Shown one piece after another: positions 23,148 to 36,138 of a stretch of 64,000 nt of DNA. Positions within the stretch are counted from its first letter, which is position 1. Each line of letters starts with the position of its first letter. The notes beneath the pieces are model-generated. The model made no database searches. It was not told the origin of the DNA and saw only the letters and a list, made by a program, of their open reading frames with translations. The position numbers and the translations under genes are program-made. Origin of the DNA: Hyparrhenia diplandra (taxonomy: Eukaryota > Streptophyta > Magnoliopsida > Poales > Poaceae); assembly GCA_015847255.1 (NCBI GenBank), contig JADLZK010002795.1, positions 111,035 to 175,034 of the forward strand, written 5' to 3'.

Positions 23148-23798
23148 GAGTGGGACAGTATAAATTTGTCCCGTTGTTTGTGTGAGGCTGACATCGAGAC
23201 CCCATTAATAACAATTTATAAAAACAACAGGAACATTCTTATCTCTCAACTAATCGTAGAGATGAAACAATCTCGTCTTTAAAAAAACTGATAACGCAAT
23301 GCACTCGAGTGTAACGAAACAGATAAGCCTGAAAGTGTTTTCAATGGATATAAGTAGCCCCGGGTTCTGGCTGGAGATAAGGCGATAAGGTCGGTCACCA
23401 ACTCAACCATATCTCAGATATACGTACTGTCATCGTATCATCAGAATTTGATCGAAATTTGATCGTAACACTGATCAAGATTACCGACAAAGCTCAAATC
23501 TACTAGTAGTACTTGATTCATTTGTACACATGCACGGTTAAACTAGACAGACGTGCATACATTCGTCGCATTTTACTCTCAAGCAAAGCAAAGAGGGCGG
23601 CCAGAAAAAGGCCCAAAAGCAAAAGAGGAAAACGGCCCAGGTCACCGTCACACTCACACACCACACACCCGCGGCCGACTACTTGCTGGATATACAGAGG
23701 CGTCTGCACAAAACTCGTCGGGGACAACACACCGCATCGCTACGATTGATGGGTTCCGGTCTCTCGTTCGAGATATAGGCTGGGTGGGATGGGGATCC
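23148..23798. other. Spacer and 3' flank of PEPC-kinase gene
   Basis: Unrecognised sequence; the part next to 23799 should contain the 3' untranslated region of the minus-strand kinase gene. Confidence 0.3.
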
Positions 23799-24805
23799 TC
23801 AGGTTGGCTGCACCGCCTCTCGGACTCCACCTCCGCTCTGGATCCATGGGTGCCCTGCATTTTTGTTTTTGTTCAAAACAGAGGATTGTTAGATAAGAGA
23901 GGTCGAGAGTGTAGATAAGGCACAAGATGAATCTAATCTAAATATTCAATTCAACGACTTACTGAGGACTTGCTCGGCGGAGAACCTTCTCGAGACGTCG
24001 CGGCACATCATGCGCCGCATCAGGTCCTTGGCGGCCGGTGAGACCCCGGCGAAGAGCGCGGGCGGGAACCTGAGGCTGCCCCGCAGCACGGCCGCGAACA
24101 CGTCCGCGGGAGTCTCGCCGCCGAAGGGCAGCGCGCCGCCGGAGAGCAGCGCGTACATCACCACCCCGGCGCTCCACACGTCCACCTTCTCCCCGTACTC
24201 GCCGCCGGCCACCACCTCGGGCGCCACGTAGTGCGGGTGCCCACGAGCCCCTCGGCGCTGCGGCCGCGGTCCCCCTCGCCGCCGAGCCACGCGGCGGAGC
24301 CGAAGTCCGCGAGCCGCACCGCGGGCAGGCGCCTCGCCGTCGACGGCGGGGTCCACCAGGTCGAGGAGCACGTTGTCGGGCTTCACGTCGCGGTGGACGA
24401 CGCCGCGGCGGTGGCATCCGGCGAGCGCCTCGGCGAGCTGCGCCACGACGCGGGCAGCGTCGGGCTCCGGCACGGGCGCGCCGCGCCGGAGGCGGACCCA
24501 GTCCAGCAGGTCGGGCCCCGTGCAGAGGTCCATGACGGTGTGCGTCCACGCGCCGTCCTCGTACACGGCGCGCACCTGCACCACGCCCGGGTTCTCGTCG
24601 CCCGGGTCGCCCCCGCCAGCCGCGCCAGCTTGGGCTCCAGCTCGGCCAGCGCGCGGTCCAGGTCGTCGGCGAGGAGGGAGCGGTTCACGGACTTGACGGC
24701 GAAGGGCTCGCCCGTGGCGCGGGAGACGCAGCGGTGGACCACGCCGAACCGCCCGCTGCCGATCTCCTCGCCGATCTCGTAGTCGCGCTTCAGTTGCTCA
24801 CTCAT
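23799..24805 (-). CDS. PPCK: Phosphoenolpyruvate carboxylase kinase (frameshifted in three places)
   Basis: Exon 1 is 24805-23963, exon 2 is 23854-23799, with a 108-bp GT-AG intron near the 3' end, as is typical of PPCK genes. The protein begins MSEQLKRDYEIGEEIG and has the glycine loop GSGRFG, the FAVKSV lysine, WTHTVMDLC, HRDVKPDNVLLD, ADFGSAAW, HYVAPEVVAG and DVWSAGVVMY, and ends RHPWIQ plus a short tail. It is therefore a bare calcium-independent kinase domain of about 300 residues without regulatory extension. PPCK phosphorylates the N-terminal serine of PEP carboxylase in the cytosol and relieves malate inhibition; control is mainly transcriptional. The exon is extremely GC-rich. Frame breaks lie near 24610-24614 (run of C), 24319-24325 and 24235-24237; all are single-base changes in or beside homopolymers and the protein is conserved on both sides, so sequence error is likely. 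Confidence 0.88.
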
Positions 24806-24875
24806 AGATCTGTTTTTTCGCGGTCCGTTCGCCTCCTGCTTCGGGATACTTCCACACCGGCAGTGAGGAGCCCGG

Positions 24876-24883
24876 CTATATAA
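24876..24883 (-). promoter_or_regulatory. TATA box of PEPC-kinase gene
   Basis: TTATATAG on the minus strand, in an otherwise GC-rich stretch, about 70-78 bp upstream of the start codon. Position and context fit a core promoter. Confidence 0.6.
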
Positions 24884-25116
24884 CGGCGCGCCGCACCGCA
24901 CCGCAGAATATTCGGATCCGAGACTGTAATGTTGCCAACATGAACAGCGAAGTTCAAAATCCGAAGCAAACAATCCCCAACAAACCGATCTGATTTTGTA
25001 CAATCTTATAAGCCGAATCCAAGTCGGAAGTCATTCAAAATCAAATAAATTTTATTTTAAATAAAAGAAAACAAATTCAAAACGGAGCACTTTTGAAAGG
25101 AGACACCGAGTTAGCT

Positions 25117-25830
25117 CAGGCTGTCTCCAACAGGTGATGCAAAATGCAAATATGCATCCCGACCGGCCATCTGCATCTTGAAAACAGCCTCCAACAGCTT
25201 ATCCATACGGACGACGCGTTTTGCGCTCGAGGAGAGAGGACAGGCATACATGCGTCGCCTCCGCGTGCGAAGGCAAACGGTGGTGGGCCCGCAACGGCGC
25301 TTGCAGTGGTGGGCTCGCGACGGCCCTCGCGGCGGGGCGAGGTGGTCCGACGGCGGCGCCTCCAGGAATCAGCGCGGCGAGCTCGCCGGTGGTCGGCCTC
25401 TGTTGAATCCCGAGGAGTTCGCAGCTCGGTCGCCGGCCGCGGGGAAGACGGCCGCGCGCCGTGCGCCGCCGTGACCGGCTCTGCGGTTGTCCTCTGCTTA
25501 GCCAGGACTACTGCGCCGATGCACACCAGCGCTCAGGTTCCAGCGACGGGGACTGCGGCAGCGGTTGCCGAAGTACCGCCGCGCGCGGGCGGTAGTCTGG
25601 CCCCTGGCTCCTTGCCCGCCGCTCGCCGCTCATTGCAGACATGCAGTTGCTCGTCGTCGCTGGTTCGCTTTTTGTTTTTTTTTTTTTTTTTTTTTTAATA
25701 ATGCAGATGGGTGGATGGATGGGTATGCTGTTGGAGATTGAATTCTTTGCATGTCGCAGGCTTCTACTGTACGTGACCCAGGAGAGGAGATGGGTCTCAA
25801 TTTTTTGCATAATCTGTTGAAGATAGCCTC
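25117..25830. mobile_element. hAT-like non-autonomous element with GC-rich interior
   Basis: 714 bp. Left end CAGGCTGTCTCCAACAG and reverse complement of right end GAGGCTATCTTCAACAG are inverted repeats that continue into (G/T)ATGCAAAA. Flanks AGTTAGCT (25109-25116) and AGTGAGCT (25831-25838) are an 8-bp duplication with one mismatch, as expected for hAT elements, whose ends often start with CAG. The interior 25230-25640 is GC-rich with overlapping open frames but no known domain; it may be captured gene sequence. A poly-T run lies at about 25674-25696. Confidence 0.55.
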
Positions 25831-25838
25831 AGTGAGCT

Positions 25839-27995
25839 TTTTTTCCTGTCCACAGTGCGTAGAAAGCAAATTCAAACGGGCACTTGATTTCTCGTATTTT
25901 TTAAAATACGGTGCCTAGAAACCAGAAACAAACCGGTTCTCAAGGGATTCTATCCAGACTAACCTAAATTTTCAATAGAGGTTAAGACAACAAAAAATAT
26001 ACATATACTGCAGAAAAATTTAGGTAGCACTACCTCTATTTTAGACAATACTAATTGATAAACTAACAATAACAATACAATAGCACAAATATATACAACT
26101 AGTAATATACTGTCATCTGACAAAAAAAAAGTCATTCTCGCTTCTCAAAAAGTCAACAAATTCTGACTTTGACCAAATGTATTTAACAAAATGTTAATAC
26201 ATATAGTACATATTTAGTATTATTAGGTAGATATTTGAATATACTTTCATAGTACTTATTTAGAGAAAAATGTTGCACACATTTTCTACAAATATAGTTA
26301 AAGTTGAGAAAGTTTGATCGACATGCTTTTAAATAGTGACTCTAGTTTTGAGACACTGGAGGCATCACACATAAATCAACACAATCTTACAAAATTTAAG
26401 CAAGTGAAGCGCTACTTCCGTCCCCAATTTAACTCGTTGTTTTCGGTTTTCATGCCGCAAGTTTGACTTTTAATTTGTAGAAAATACGTGTAAGATTTAA
26501 ATATCTTTCGGAGAAGTATGTAACATAAATATTTTAATATAATTTATTTATCGGTAAGCAAAAACGGTATTTTTTTGTATAGTCCGGGTATTTCAGTATT
26601 CCGACTATTCAGTTAACCAAGAGTAGGGACTGGAAAACAAACCGAACTTTTTGGATGAGGTTCTCCGGTTTGGATTAATAGATTACGACCACACACTCCT
26701 TGAGGACTCAGGAGCACCCGAGCCAGGCACACAGCGCGCCCGTGTATCTCCAAACCCCAGTGGGCCTCAACGGGTGGGCCCGCGTAAAGAAGGGCACACC
26801 AGTGGCCACAGTGGCACAGTGGGGCCTCGGGCTTTCCAGGACAAGCCAAGGTACGGTACGCGAATGGCGACCAATCGCACGGGGCCGCGTCCAGACTCCA
26901 GCGTACAGGGCCTCCGGGCTCCGGCCAATCGGCAATCGCGGGAGCGGGACCACGCATGTGCGCCACACAGGTGCACTTCCCCCCGTTCGTGGCCAGCCAG
27001 CTAGCCAGCCGTACGTGACGGTAACGGAGGGAGGAGTGCACTGATGATGTGATAAGATAAGACGATGCAGCGATATAAGCAGCTCGTCCGCGCGCCTATC
27101 ACAGGCCGCCTCACGGCGATCTGTTGCCACTTGCCGGACCTTGCCAAAGAATGCGATGGCTGGCGTGCTGCTGCCCGCAGGACGCGAGTGCTGCCAAGAA
27201 TCTGGGCTTTTTACTTCTATACATTTCACACAAGTGGCTTTAGTGCGGTGCTTTGGTCAGTTTATTTATCTTGCAAATTACTTACTCTAGTAAAAGTAGA
27301 AGACATCAAGATCTTATCTGCTCGTATCTTTATTTTTTAAAACTATAATAGACATCGAGACTAATCAGCCTCTCTTTTGTAGCCAACTGTTATAACTAGT
27401 TAACTACCTAACTGCTAGGTTCTAAAGGTCTTCGGCAACTACATAGTTTGATCTTATAAAGAAAAACTATCTGTCTCAAAAACCATGCATATGCATCAAT
27501 TTAACTTTGAGTCAAAAAATTTTGGAAGGGTCTATTTGGATACAAGAGTCAATTGTTAACTAGCTAAAAAAATAGCCAAAACTGGGTCGAGTGCATGGAT
27601 TCCAAAATTCACACCACTTGTATTGTATGTTGTAACCAACGATCAATTTATGTTCCTCAGAAAAACTGCCCATCACAGTTCACAGTAACACACTAAGTCA
27701 TGAACAATATACATACTACATATTATAACAAACAAATTGCGGTGACTGCTTCTACAAACAAGATGAACTTTTTTTTTTTTTTTTTTTTTTTTTGCGAAAT
27801 ATAAACAAGATGTACTCTGCAGGTCTGTAAGCTCCATGCCAACTGTGCTACAGAAACAAGGTCGGAAACCTATATACCACAAATTAGTGTGACATCAGCG
27901 CTACAAAAGGAGCCATGGGCAGGAAGCCGCGTGTTAAAATGAATCAACATTGTGTACAAACCTACCTACAATACAACATGAATTTTACTTAAACG
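25839..27995. other. Spacer with MITE remnants
   Basis: 26120-26365 resembles a degraded Stowaway-type element (AAAAAGTCAACAAATTCTGAC on one side, AAATAGTGACTCTAGTTTTG on the other). 26412-26560 looks like the left half of another (CTACTTCCGTCCCCAATTTA). A poly-T run lies at 27769-27793. 26690-27040 is GC-rich without recognised coding. The last 100-200 bp before 27996 should be the 3' untranslated region of the glycosyltransferase gene. Confidence 0.35.
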
Positions 27996-29599
27996 TTAGA
28001 AACAAAAGCTTCGAGTTCTTGACGCATTTCTGTCTTTCTGACCCTTGTTGAAGGCTGAGATTGCAAGATGCTCCGCTGCGTATGTCATGAACGATGCCAA
28101 CACAATACCACCAGCGACCATTAATCCTAGCCTGCCAAAGGAAAGAACATATTGGACTCATCAGTTACCGTCATGAAAACAAAAATCAAATAACTCTCAT
28201 CATTTACTGGCAAGCATAACAGAACCTTCTTGACGAATTTATAAGCTAGAATCTAAGTTCTATCTGGAATTTGGCATTCTACTTCTACACTACAAAGCCA
28301 TCATACAAGGATGGAAGCAGCAAACTCACCTTCTGAAACTAGTTTGTAATGTTTGTCCTAAGCATATTATATATGCCCCTAACTAATAATATGATGTGTT
28401 AAGTACACAAGTAAAGCCTTAACTGTCATCCATCGACCCACCCTCAGTTTGCCTCAATCCCCAATATTAAGTTCCAGACCCCTTCTCTTGCATCATAATA
28501 CAGTAAATGCTGAACGCAGGATCTATATCTAACATATTCAAGAAACTACTACAGCTGAATGTTCCCTACATTGTTCATATAATATGCCAGGAGTTTACAC
28601 AAAGGGGACTAGTCAGGTGCCTTACTTTGTGAACAATGCAGTTATGCCCAAGATAGTTGGTAACAGTACAGTAATAGTAGCTATAGTTGCCATCCCTATC
28701 CAGTAAAATGTTGCATCCATGTCACAGTCAGACATAGTTCGCTGATGGCCTGCAAAAGACCAACTGTTTAATACTAGGATGATGGAACTCTTTGAGAGGC
28801 TACATATAGTTCAACATACCTTGACCCATATGATTCTCTGATGAGTCAGAATTGCTAAATCCCACATGGTTTGCACTGATACTTCCCCAGCGGTAGACAA
28901 AACGGAGATAACTCCCAAACAATAAGAAGAATGCCACAAAGGTCCACTCAAGCATCAGTAGCAAACCTGTCCATGGCATAACCTGCCTTGGAATGATAAC
29001 GAAAGCAAATGCAAGAGAGAAACCAGCAGACATAAAGCAGACTAGCACCGCGATTGCCCCAAAGTAAGAAGGTAGCTTCAAATGCCCATTTGATAACTGC
29101 AAGAACACCAAGGAATCATCAGGTCGATATAATATAATATTATCAATTTGTTTCGGTAAGGAGATCATACAAAGACGCAAAAGAAACAGAATTAAAAATT
29201 TCAATAGAGGAAGACATCCTCCTAGCCAAGTTAAGATTAGAATCAAGCAGGGGTGGAGCCCCTAGACAGGATCAGAAAGCAGCACCAGCTGCCTGGCGGC
29301 CAGTAACACCCCTCTCCCTTCTTTCCAAAGGCCCTGTCCCCACTCCCCACTGTAGTCCTGCTTCCAGGCTGGACTACTGGAGGCACAGAAGAAGTGCCGC
29401 ACCGCACCACTATGATGATGGTAGGCACCACTGTAGTCCTGCCTCTCTGTCTGGCATCGTAGGGTGGGTCGTCTGTGTTGTATTTGCCGCGTTGCGTGGG
29501 TTAGCCTTTCGTGGTGGTAGGCACCACATTTGGCTACCCTTTCTTGTACATAAACTTCATTTGTCTTAGTTGAAAGGCAGAGCTCCTGCCATTGTTTCA

Positions 29600-29631
<32 letters not shown>

Positions 29632-32600
29632 AAGAAAGAAGTGTGTGTGCAATTGAGCTAGGGGAATTGGGGACCTGGGCTAAAATGTGTAGTTGTACTG
29701 CCTGAGCGCACAACCACTTCTCTCTTTGTATCTCTCGCCTTGAAAGATATCCCTAGAGTAGCACCTCAGTGGCCATCACCCCAAAATGGCCAAATCTAAC
29801 TCATATCTTTCGTTCCATTCTATTAATTGAGTCTCAACCATGCCCCAGCTTAAGGTGTGCATTTCAGCAAAAGTGGATAGCATCTTGTTCTGCTAGGCTC
29901 GCATGCAAAGGCTTCTACTAGTTTTGTACGTTTGTCTCTAGTTGTGACAATGAATCTCTTCAGTTTGGTGCATTGCCCTTGAATTGTTAGGGAAAATGCC
30001 ATGTATTTCTTAAGTAGAAAGAATTAGACAAAACACCAAGTTTTTTTTTACTCCATTATACTGATTTCAGTTGAAAAGTTTTCAAGCGCGAATTGGAGAT
30101 AGTACAAATAGGGTATCATTGGTCGCTTGCATGCAACACAAACCCAAGCCTGCATAAACATATGCAATGTCTTTGTGTTTAGTTGTCCTACACAGACAAG
30201 CTGTGTTTTTTAATATTGTGTTTGATTGCTTACATTTTGCCATGTTCTAGAAATTTCATTTTTGTGTGCCACGTCAGCTTGTGCACAAAATCTGCCATAC
30301 TAGCTAATGCTGCAAACCTGCTTTGAGCACTGTGCAAGTCTGCATGAGCCTCTGCAGGCAACTAAACATGACAAGATGAGTAAACTACACTGCAGGCAAC
30401 CAAACAGATCCATAGTGATACAAACTCCCCTGCAGTTGTTGCCTTTGGTGAAAAAGTTGGGAATACTAAGTACTCCCTCCGTCCCAATATATAAGACGTA
30501 ACCACTTTTTATTCATGTCCCATAAAATATAAGGTGTGCTCTCTCTGGAGGCACATACATCAATGCAGTAATACTAGTGTTGAGAGAGAATCAAATGTGT
30601 TTCTTGGTCTTTTAACCGGAGGTGGTACGCCTTTATATACTGATGAGACGGAGGGAGTACCTTCTATTGACACATGTAATAAAACTTAAGAAAACTGATT
30701 GTCATTTGGAGCTCAAATTAGAAGCATATCAAGGAACAGTACGGCACAGCTTTCAATGTTATTGAACCTTCTAAACTGTTTACAACCTTTTTTTTCCCAA
30801 ATTTTAAGTGTACATGTATGGTCGCCATATCTGTGACATCCTTAATTCCTTATATTTGTAAAGTTGTGTATCACAGAACATCTGTATTATATCCCTTTTC
30901 TCTGACATCTACTCTTTGCCCTACCTAGACTTTGGGTTAGATCTGCCAGTGGAATCAAGGACTTAAGTAGGCACTTAAAATATGAAACAAAGTGTCTTTT
31001 AGGTTTCACAATTGTTCCTAAAGGTGGAACATTGACAACATCAAGTAGCATGCGAATTTCAAGTGGAAATGAAGATTTGTCACTGAAGAGGTTGAGAGCT
31101 AACCCTTTGGTTTGAAATACCAAATACAGACGATGAACCCACCGCTGAATAAGATGGAAGTGACTCTTCAGACTTGTATTTGTGGCGAGCTCTTCTAGCA
31201 AATGCACATAGTGATCTTATACTTATCAACTCCTTGTTTGTCTGTCAGAAAATCGTATAGACGAATTGAGAAGGCAGGAAATCTTCAAAATCATGTGTGT
31301 ATAAATGTTCAATAAAATAATTGCTACAAGGAACATATTATATAACCTGAAAACATGATTGGTAATAACCAAATAACAGCAAGCAAAATGGGAGAATGAA
31401 CAATATTTTGACAACCAGCTGGTCATGAGGGTTCCTCCCCCACCAGTTCCTGGAAGAGATTCTTCAAGTTTTTGCCTAATATCCTGCAATGATGGAGAAC
31501 ATAAATTTATTGCTAACATGCTTGACATTTATTTTTACTTGAAAATTGCATATGAAAGTGAGGAAACAGTTGATAAAATGAAATATTACCTGCCATGTTT
31601 CAACAGGTTTTACAAGCCACGCTGTGAACCAGTCCCAGGGTTTTAGGGGACCCAGCGTGTAATGGATGATTCTTAATTCCTTTTCATCAACCATCCACTA
31701 TGACAGAAAAATAGAAAGTCAGATCCATAACCAGGCCCAAGCACCAAGCTATATAGTATATGTAAATAAACAATCAAAGGTACTCAAAATATTGAAAACT
31801 GTACTCTAAACAGAAGACCAGACTATTTCAAAATATAATAACACAAATGAACGCTGGTGTTTGGGGTTGAAACTAAAGACCTTCTTCAATGAATTCGAAA
31901 TGCTAAAACGATGATGTTAATACAGTCCAGACAACCAATTGAAATATTTGTAACCATATTTTGGGTGGTCCTACCTAGAGAGAGAAAAAAAGGTAGATTA
32001 AATGTAATATTCCTTAGATACAGCTATCAGAACAAGGTCAATACAATTAATAATGATTTTCTGATGATTAACTTGCATAAGATAGACGGCATACAAGGCT
32101 GACAAAGCTTTAGTTAACCTTGATAGTTGGAATGCTCAGACAAACAGGAGTGCTGATGATAAATCAAGTGAATGGAACAATCATGTAGTGGGTTAACACA
32201 TGGCGATGCTTTTATATACCATTTAATCATGATAGTTGGCCAATACACTGGGCCATGACTAATATGCAATTACACATAAGGAGCCTTACCTTGTTTGCTA
32301 GCATGTAAAGACCAACATCAGCATTATACAAGGTAGAAAGGCGTTGCGCCTCAGGTTCAGGAGTTAAAGGCGAAGTCTGGCTCATAGACACGGGAGTTGG
32401 CAAAATCAGAATAATATGAATTCAGAAAACCTTGGTCCCCTGCATTAATGAGTTCAACATCCAAATCAGAACTATTAGACTGAAAATGCTGAATTGCTAA
32501 CATGCTGAAAACAATAAAAGAAAACAAGCCATACATAAGTGGTAAACTTGTAACTACAGCCAGTCTGTTCTAAGTAATACATTCAACCCTAGCAAAATGA

Positions 32601-34441
32601 TCCACCAAATAAAGCGTCTTCTAGATAATACAGACCAGTGTAAGCAAATGTCATATGGATACGTGAAATATTGTTTTCGAAGATTCTATCTTACCCTAGC
32701 CCTCTGTCCTAAAAATTTCCAAGGAAAGACAGTTATTGAACAAGAGAAAAATCCAGGCTCCCAAGGATTTCATCGTCACTGGGAAGAAATAGAACAGAGC
32801 AACGGTCTGTCTGGTATCACCAGGCCTGGAGCAACAGTTTGGACAGAGAACAAATGAAGACAGGAGTTGCTATCTAGCAGCATAAAAACATCGGATATAG
32901 GCTCTGTGAAAGCATGAAAACCTACATGTGCAGCCATGGACTGGATAACTGGAAATGATGTTTCTCAATCATCAATGGCACAACAGAGGGCTAAAGTCTA
33001 AAGAAGTGCTGCCACTGGAAAACTTGCAGAAAGATCGCCATGGAGGCTGGTGTGGCAGGCCGTAGAGTGCTTGCATACTTTCATTTACCGCCACGCCCTT
33101 ATGCCAGTTCTATAGGTAGTGATGGCTTATTTATCAACATTTGTAACTAGTCTTTGAAGATAATTAGCTATTCCCTATACTAAACAAAAAATATGCCGTG
33201 TAACAATTAACATCGTATCATAAGTTCTTACACATGTACTATAATATTTCAATACACTTAAAAAGCTCCTTATCATTAGTCTTAATCAATGTGTTTTCCA
33301 GAAGAGACTAAATAAAATGGAATAGTGACTACTGGTACTATGGCCTTCACATAAAAGAATTGTGTTTTAAAAAATGGAACATAGAGAACATGAAAAGAGG
33401 AGCACCGACCTCCAGTGTAAGAAGGCAATTGGCCCACTTTTTTGATCATATCAGTGAAAAGAGTTTCAGAGGGTTCAACAACCATCACACCAGAATTCAT
33501 TCTTTCAGAATGCTTCAGGTTTCCACAAAACTTGCCACAGTTGAAAAGATCATCGATACTTTTCACAACTATAGTATCTGCATCAAGGTAAACAACTGGG
33601 AAAGCAGCATTCTATTAGAACAATGAACAAAAACGAAATCAAATCCATGATACAAAAAGATAAAATGATGAACTAGAGAAGCCACTGAAAACCATACCTT
33701 TTTTGTAGTTCGTCATGTTAAATATCTTAAGCTTGGTGTAGACACCCCAAAACCTCTTTGGCTTAATTTTATTAGGATTCGCCAGTAACGTTATGTGATT
33801 CACAATCCAACCATCTGCCTGATGAAAAAATATGCAAGGTCAGCTTGGATACCAGATCAGACTAGCACAAGATCTACATGACGTGAATGTCTTACTTATA
33901 ATACCCTAAAACTACTTGGTAGTACGTGTTGATGTACGGGGACGAAATCATGAAATCAATAGTAACAAAGGAGAGATCCACATCCAGCTCCACAACATTT
34001 ATGACACAAAAATTCAGTAGAAGTTTTCCCAAAATTGTAACCAAAATTGGACAGCGAGATCAGTGAGCAGCTCCAAAATGAGCAACCTACTGCAGCTAAG
34101 TACTCCAGCGCAGACACTTAAGGGAGCTAGCTACCCAATTCGCCTATATAAGAGACAGAACACCCAGACGAGACTACAGTGATCGGAGCTTCCGCGGACC
34201 TGGAGGAGCTTCCGCGAGTACTCGGAGACGCCGTCGGAGACGAGCACGACCATGTCGCGGCGCGTGCCGGTGTCGCGGAGGGACTTGCCCAGGACGCGCA
34301 CGCCGAGCACGAACTCGTCGCCGTACAGCAGCGTGACGTAGGCCTCCTCCGTCGCGGCCGCCGCGACACCGGCGCCGGCGGCGAGGAGCGCCGCCGCTAC
34401 GAGGGCGGCGGCGGCGGCCAGGAGAGCGCCGGCGACCGCAT
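27996..34441 (-). CDS. PGSIP7/8-type glycosyltransferase family 8 membrane protein, ten exons
   Basis: Minus-strand exons: 34441-34200, 33819-33698, 33595-33410, 32439-32290, 31697-31590, 31483-31347, 31241-31104, 29096-28820, 28749-28626, 28131-27996. The start MRSPAL heads an alanine/leucine-rich signal anchor. The GT8 domain begins EEAYVTLLYGDEF and holds the metal-binding DAD in VVYLDADTIVV, NSGVMVVEPS, GDQGFLNSYY, LYNADVGLYMLANK and HYTLGPLKPW. Then come GTGGG, a membrane segment and a cluster of C-terminal membrane segments (FGAIAVLVCFMSAG, MPWTGLLLMLEW, ATITVLLPTILGITALF, ASFMTYAAEHLA) ending SRTRSFCF. This architecture is that of plant PGSIP7/8 putative glucuronosyltransferases, probably in the Golgi. 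Frame breaks in exon 1 (about 34423-34430), exon 4 (32373-32374) and exon 6 (31437-31441) are single-base or dinucleotide slips. The exon 7 donor at 31104 is the phase-compatible choice. Intron 7 (2 kb) contains two insertions. Confidence 0.88.
29228..29635 (+). mobile_element. Non-LTR retroelement tail with poly-A, in PGSIP intron 7
   Basis: A roughly 400-bp GC-balanced insert ends with GGCAGAGCTCCTGCC, then TTGTTTC and an A-rich tail (29600-29633). That terminal motif plus tail is known from grass non-LTR elements. It is oriented opposite to the host gene. Target duplication not identified, so the left border is approximate. Confidence 0.5.
30471..30659. mobile_element. Stowaway MITE in PGSIP intron 7
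   Basis: TACTCCCTCCGTCCCAATAT at the left and ATGAGACGGAGGGAGTA at the right, TA-bounded, 189 bp, AT-rich interior. Located inside an intron and so transcribed with the gene. Confidence 0.8.
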
Positions 34442-36138
34442 CGGGGCCGCCCGATGGATGGGATCGCGGCTCGAGAGAGCGGGGAACGTGGGTATGAGGT
34501 GGGGGCGCACGTGCGTGCGACGCAGCGGGAGATGGCTGGCGAGGCTCAGAATCAGATCGGAGGAGCCTTTGTGGAGATGGCCGGATGGATGGGATGGGGG
34601 ATTGGGGCGCAGCCGCCGCGCAGGTGGTGTTCGAGCGCTGCTGGAGGCGGAGATGAATAGTATTCGCTCGGTCAAACGGTTCGTCCAACTTGGAGTTCTC
34701 AAGTCTCAACTCTCATAGAGCGGCGGCAGGCGGGTCGTCGTTTCGCTGATCTCTGGACGAGACAGATGGGATGAGGCGGGGAGGAAAGCGGCCGAGGCCG
34801 GCGGGAGTTCTAGACGAAACTCACCAACACGTGCGTGTTCTCATTGCAGAAACCACGAAAGTGCCGATATATTTGGATATATTCATCTACGAGCATCTAA
34901 AAAAGATTAGCCAAACCATTTTACAAAGCTAAATTTAGCTATTATGAAAGAAATATTTCCATCAAACTTGATAAATGACTCTCCAAATTTAGTAGTTGTC
35001 CATCCCATCTCATTCGTTCTTTATTTAGTCTACCTCACTAGCCATCGTTTACAAAGTCGGTTGAAATACATAACTAAGGGACATTTGGTTGCCTACATGA
35101 GTAGCTAGCCAGGCTATGCCTCTAAGTGCAAAATCGGGCATATGTTTGGTTCACGTATCCGAGCCTGAGCCGCCCCCCCTCTCCCCAAAAAAACCATTCG
35201 TGTCGAGCTAGCTCGCATGGTGCAGGTAATTAGTCATCTGTTAACACATTATTAGCACATATTAAATGATATGGACATATTAAGGAGTACAAGATAAACT
35301 AGGAGCTAAAGATAATAGTTGGCTATAATAAATGTCTTGGTGATGATTATTTATACATTTTTATTTCATGCAACCCATCCTAATCCGAAAGCAATAAAAA
35401 ACAAGATCTCAAGACAACATGGCTCTTGCAAACAAGCAACCAAACACTACACTCTTGCTCGTATTGGGCTTGGCTAACGAGATCCAGGATCCTCTCATGT
35501 GAGCCAGGCTAAGTTGAGAACAAAAAGGTTTGAAATGGATGGATAAAAAACGACTTATAATTTGGACGGAGGGAGTACAATATTATTTAATTCTCCCGAA
35601 GTTAAACTAAGGTTGGAGTTCAATTTTCCCTTTGATACCCGTGTTTAGAGTGCTCCAATGCGCAGTGCTCGATATTTTTATCCTTGTGTTCGATTAATTA
35701 TCACACCACTGTTGATTTCATTTTGAGTTTTTGACAGACACAGCTCTTCATAGGGAAAGGAAAGAAAACGGCTGGGCTGCCTGGCCGCGTCATGGCCTCC
35801 TTCTACCCTGCGGCCCAACGTGACTCTGGGCTGCCTCGGAGGAAAGAAACGCACAGACGCAACCCAGTCGCGGAAGACGGGCCCACCGGGCCGGATGACG
35901 AGCGAGTATTTCTGATCCAACCCAACCCAACCCGCCGTCTTTCTTTCTGATCCTGCTACACCCATATCCCTTCCGCCGAGCTCGGCGGCGTCTCCCCTCG
36001 GTCTCACCGTGACCGGGCGGAGAGAGGCAGAACGACAGCCACCACCTCGAGGCTCGCGCCCGAGCTAACCTAGATGAACATACTCGTAAGCACCAGCTGC
36101 TCCAGCCTTGTTCGCCGTGCATAGTTTTTCCGTGCTGA
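34442..36138. other. Intergenic region between divergent PGSIP and RUS genes
   Basis: The two genes are transcribed away from each other, so both promoters should lie here. 34442-34800 is GC-rich 5' region of PGSIP. 35085-35530 has weak inverted blocks (TTTGGTTGCCTACATGAG / AGCAACCAAACAC) that may be a degraded element. A single Stowaway end (GACGGAGGGAGTA) sits near 35566-35578 without a partner. Confidence 0.4.
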
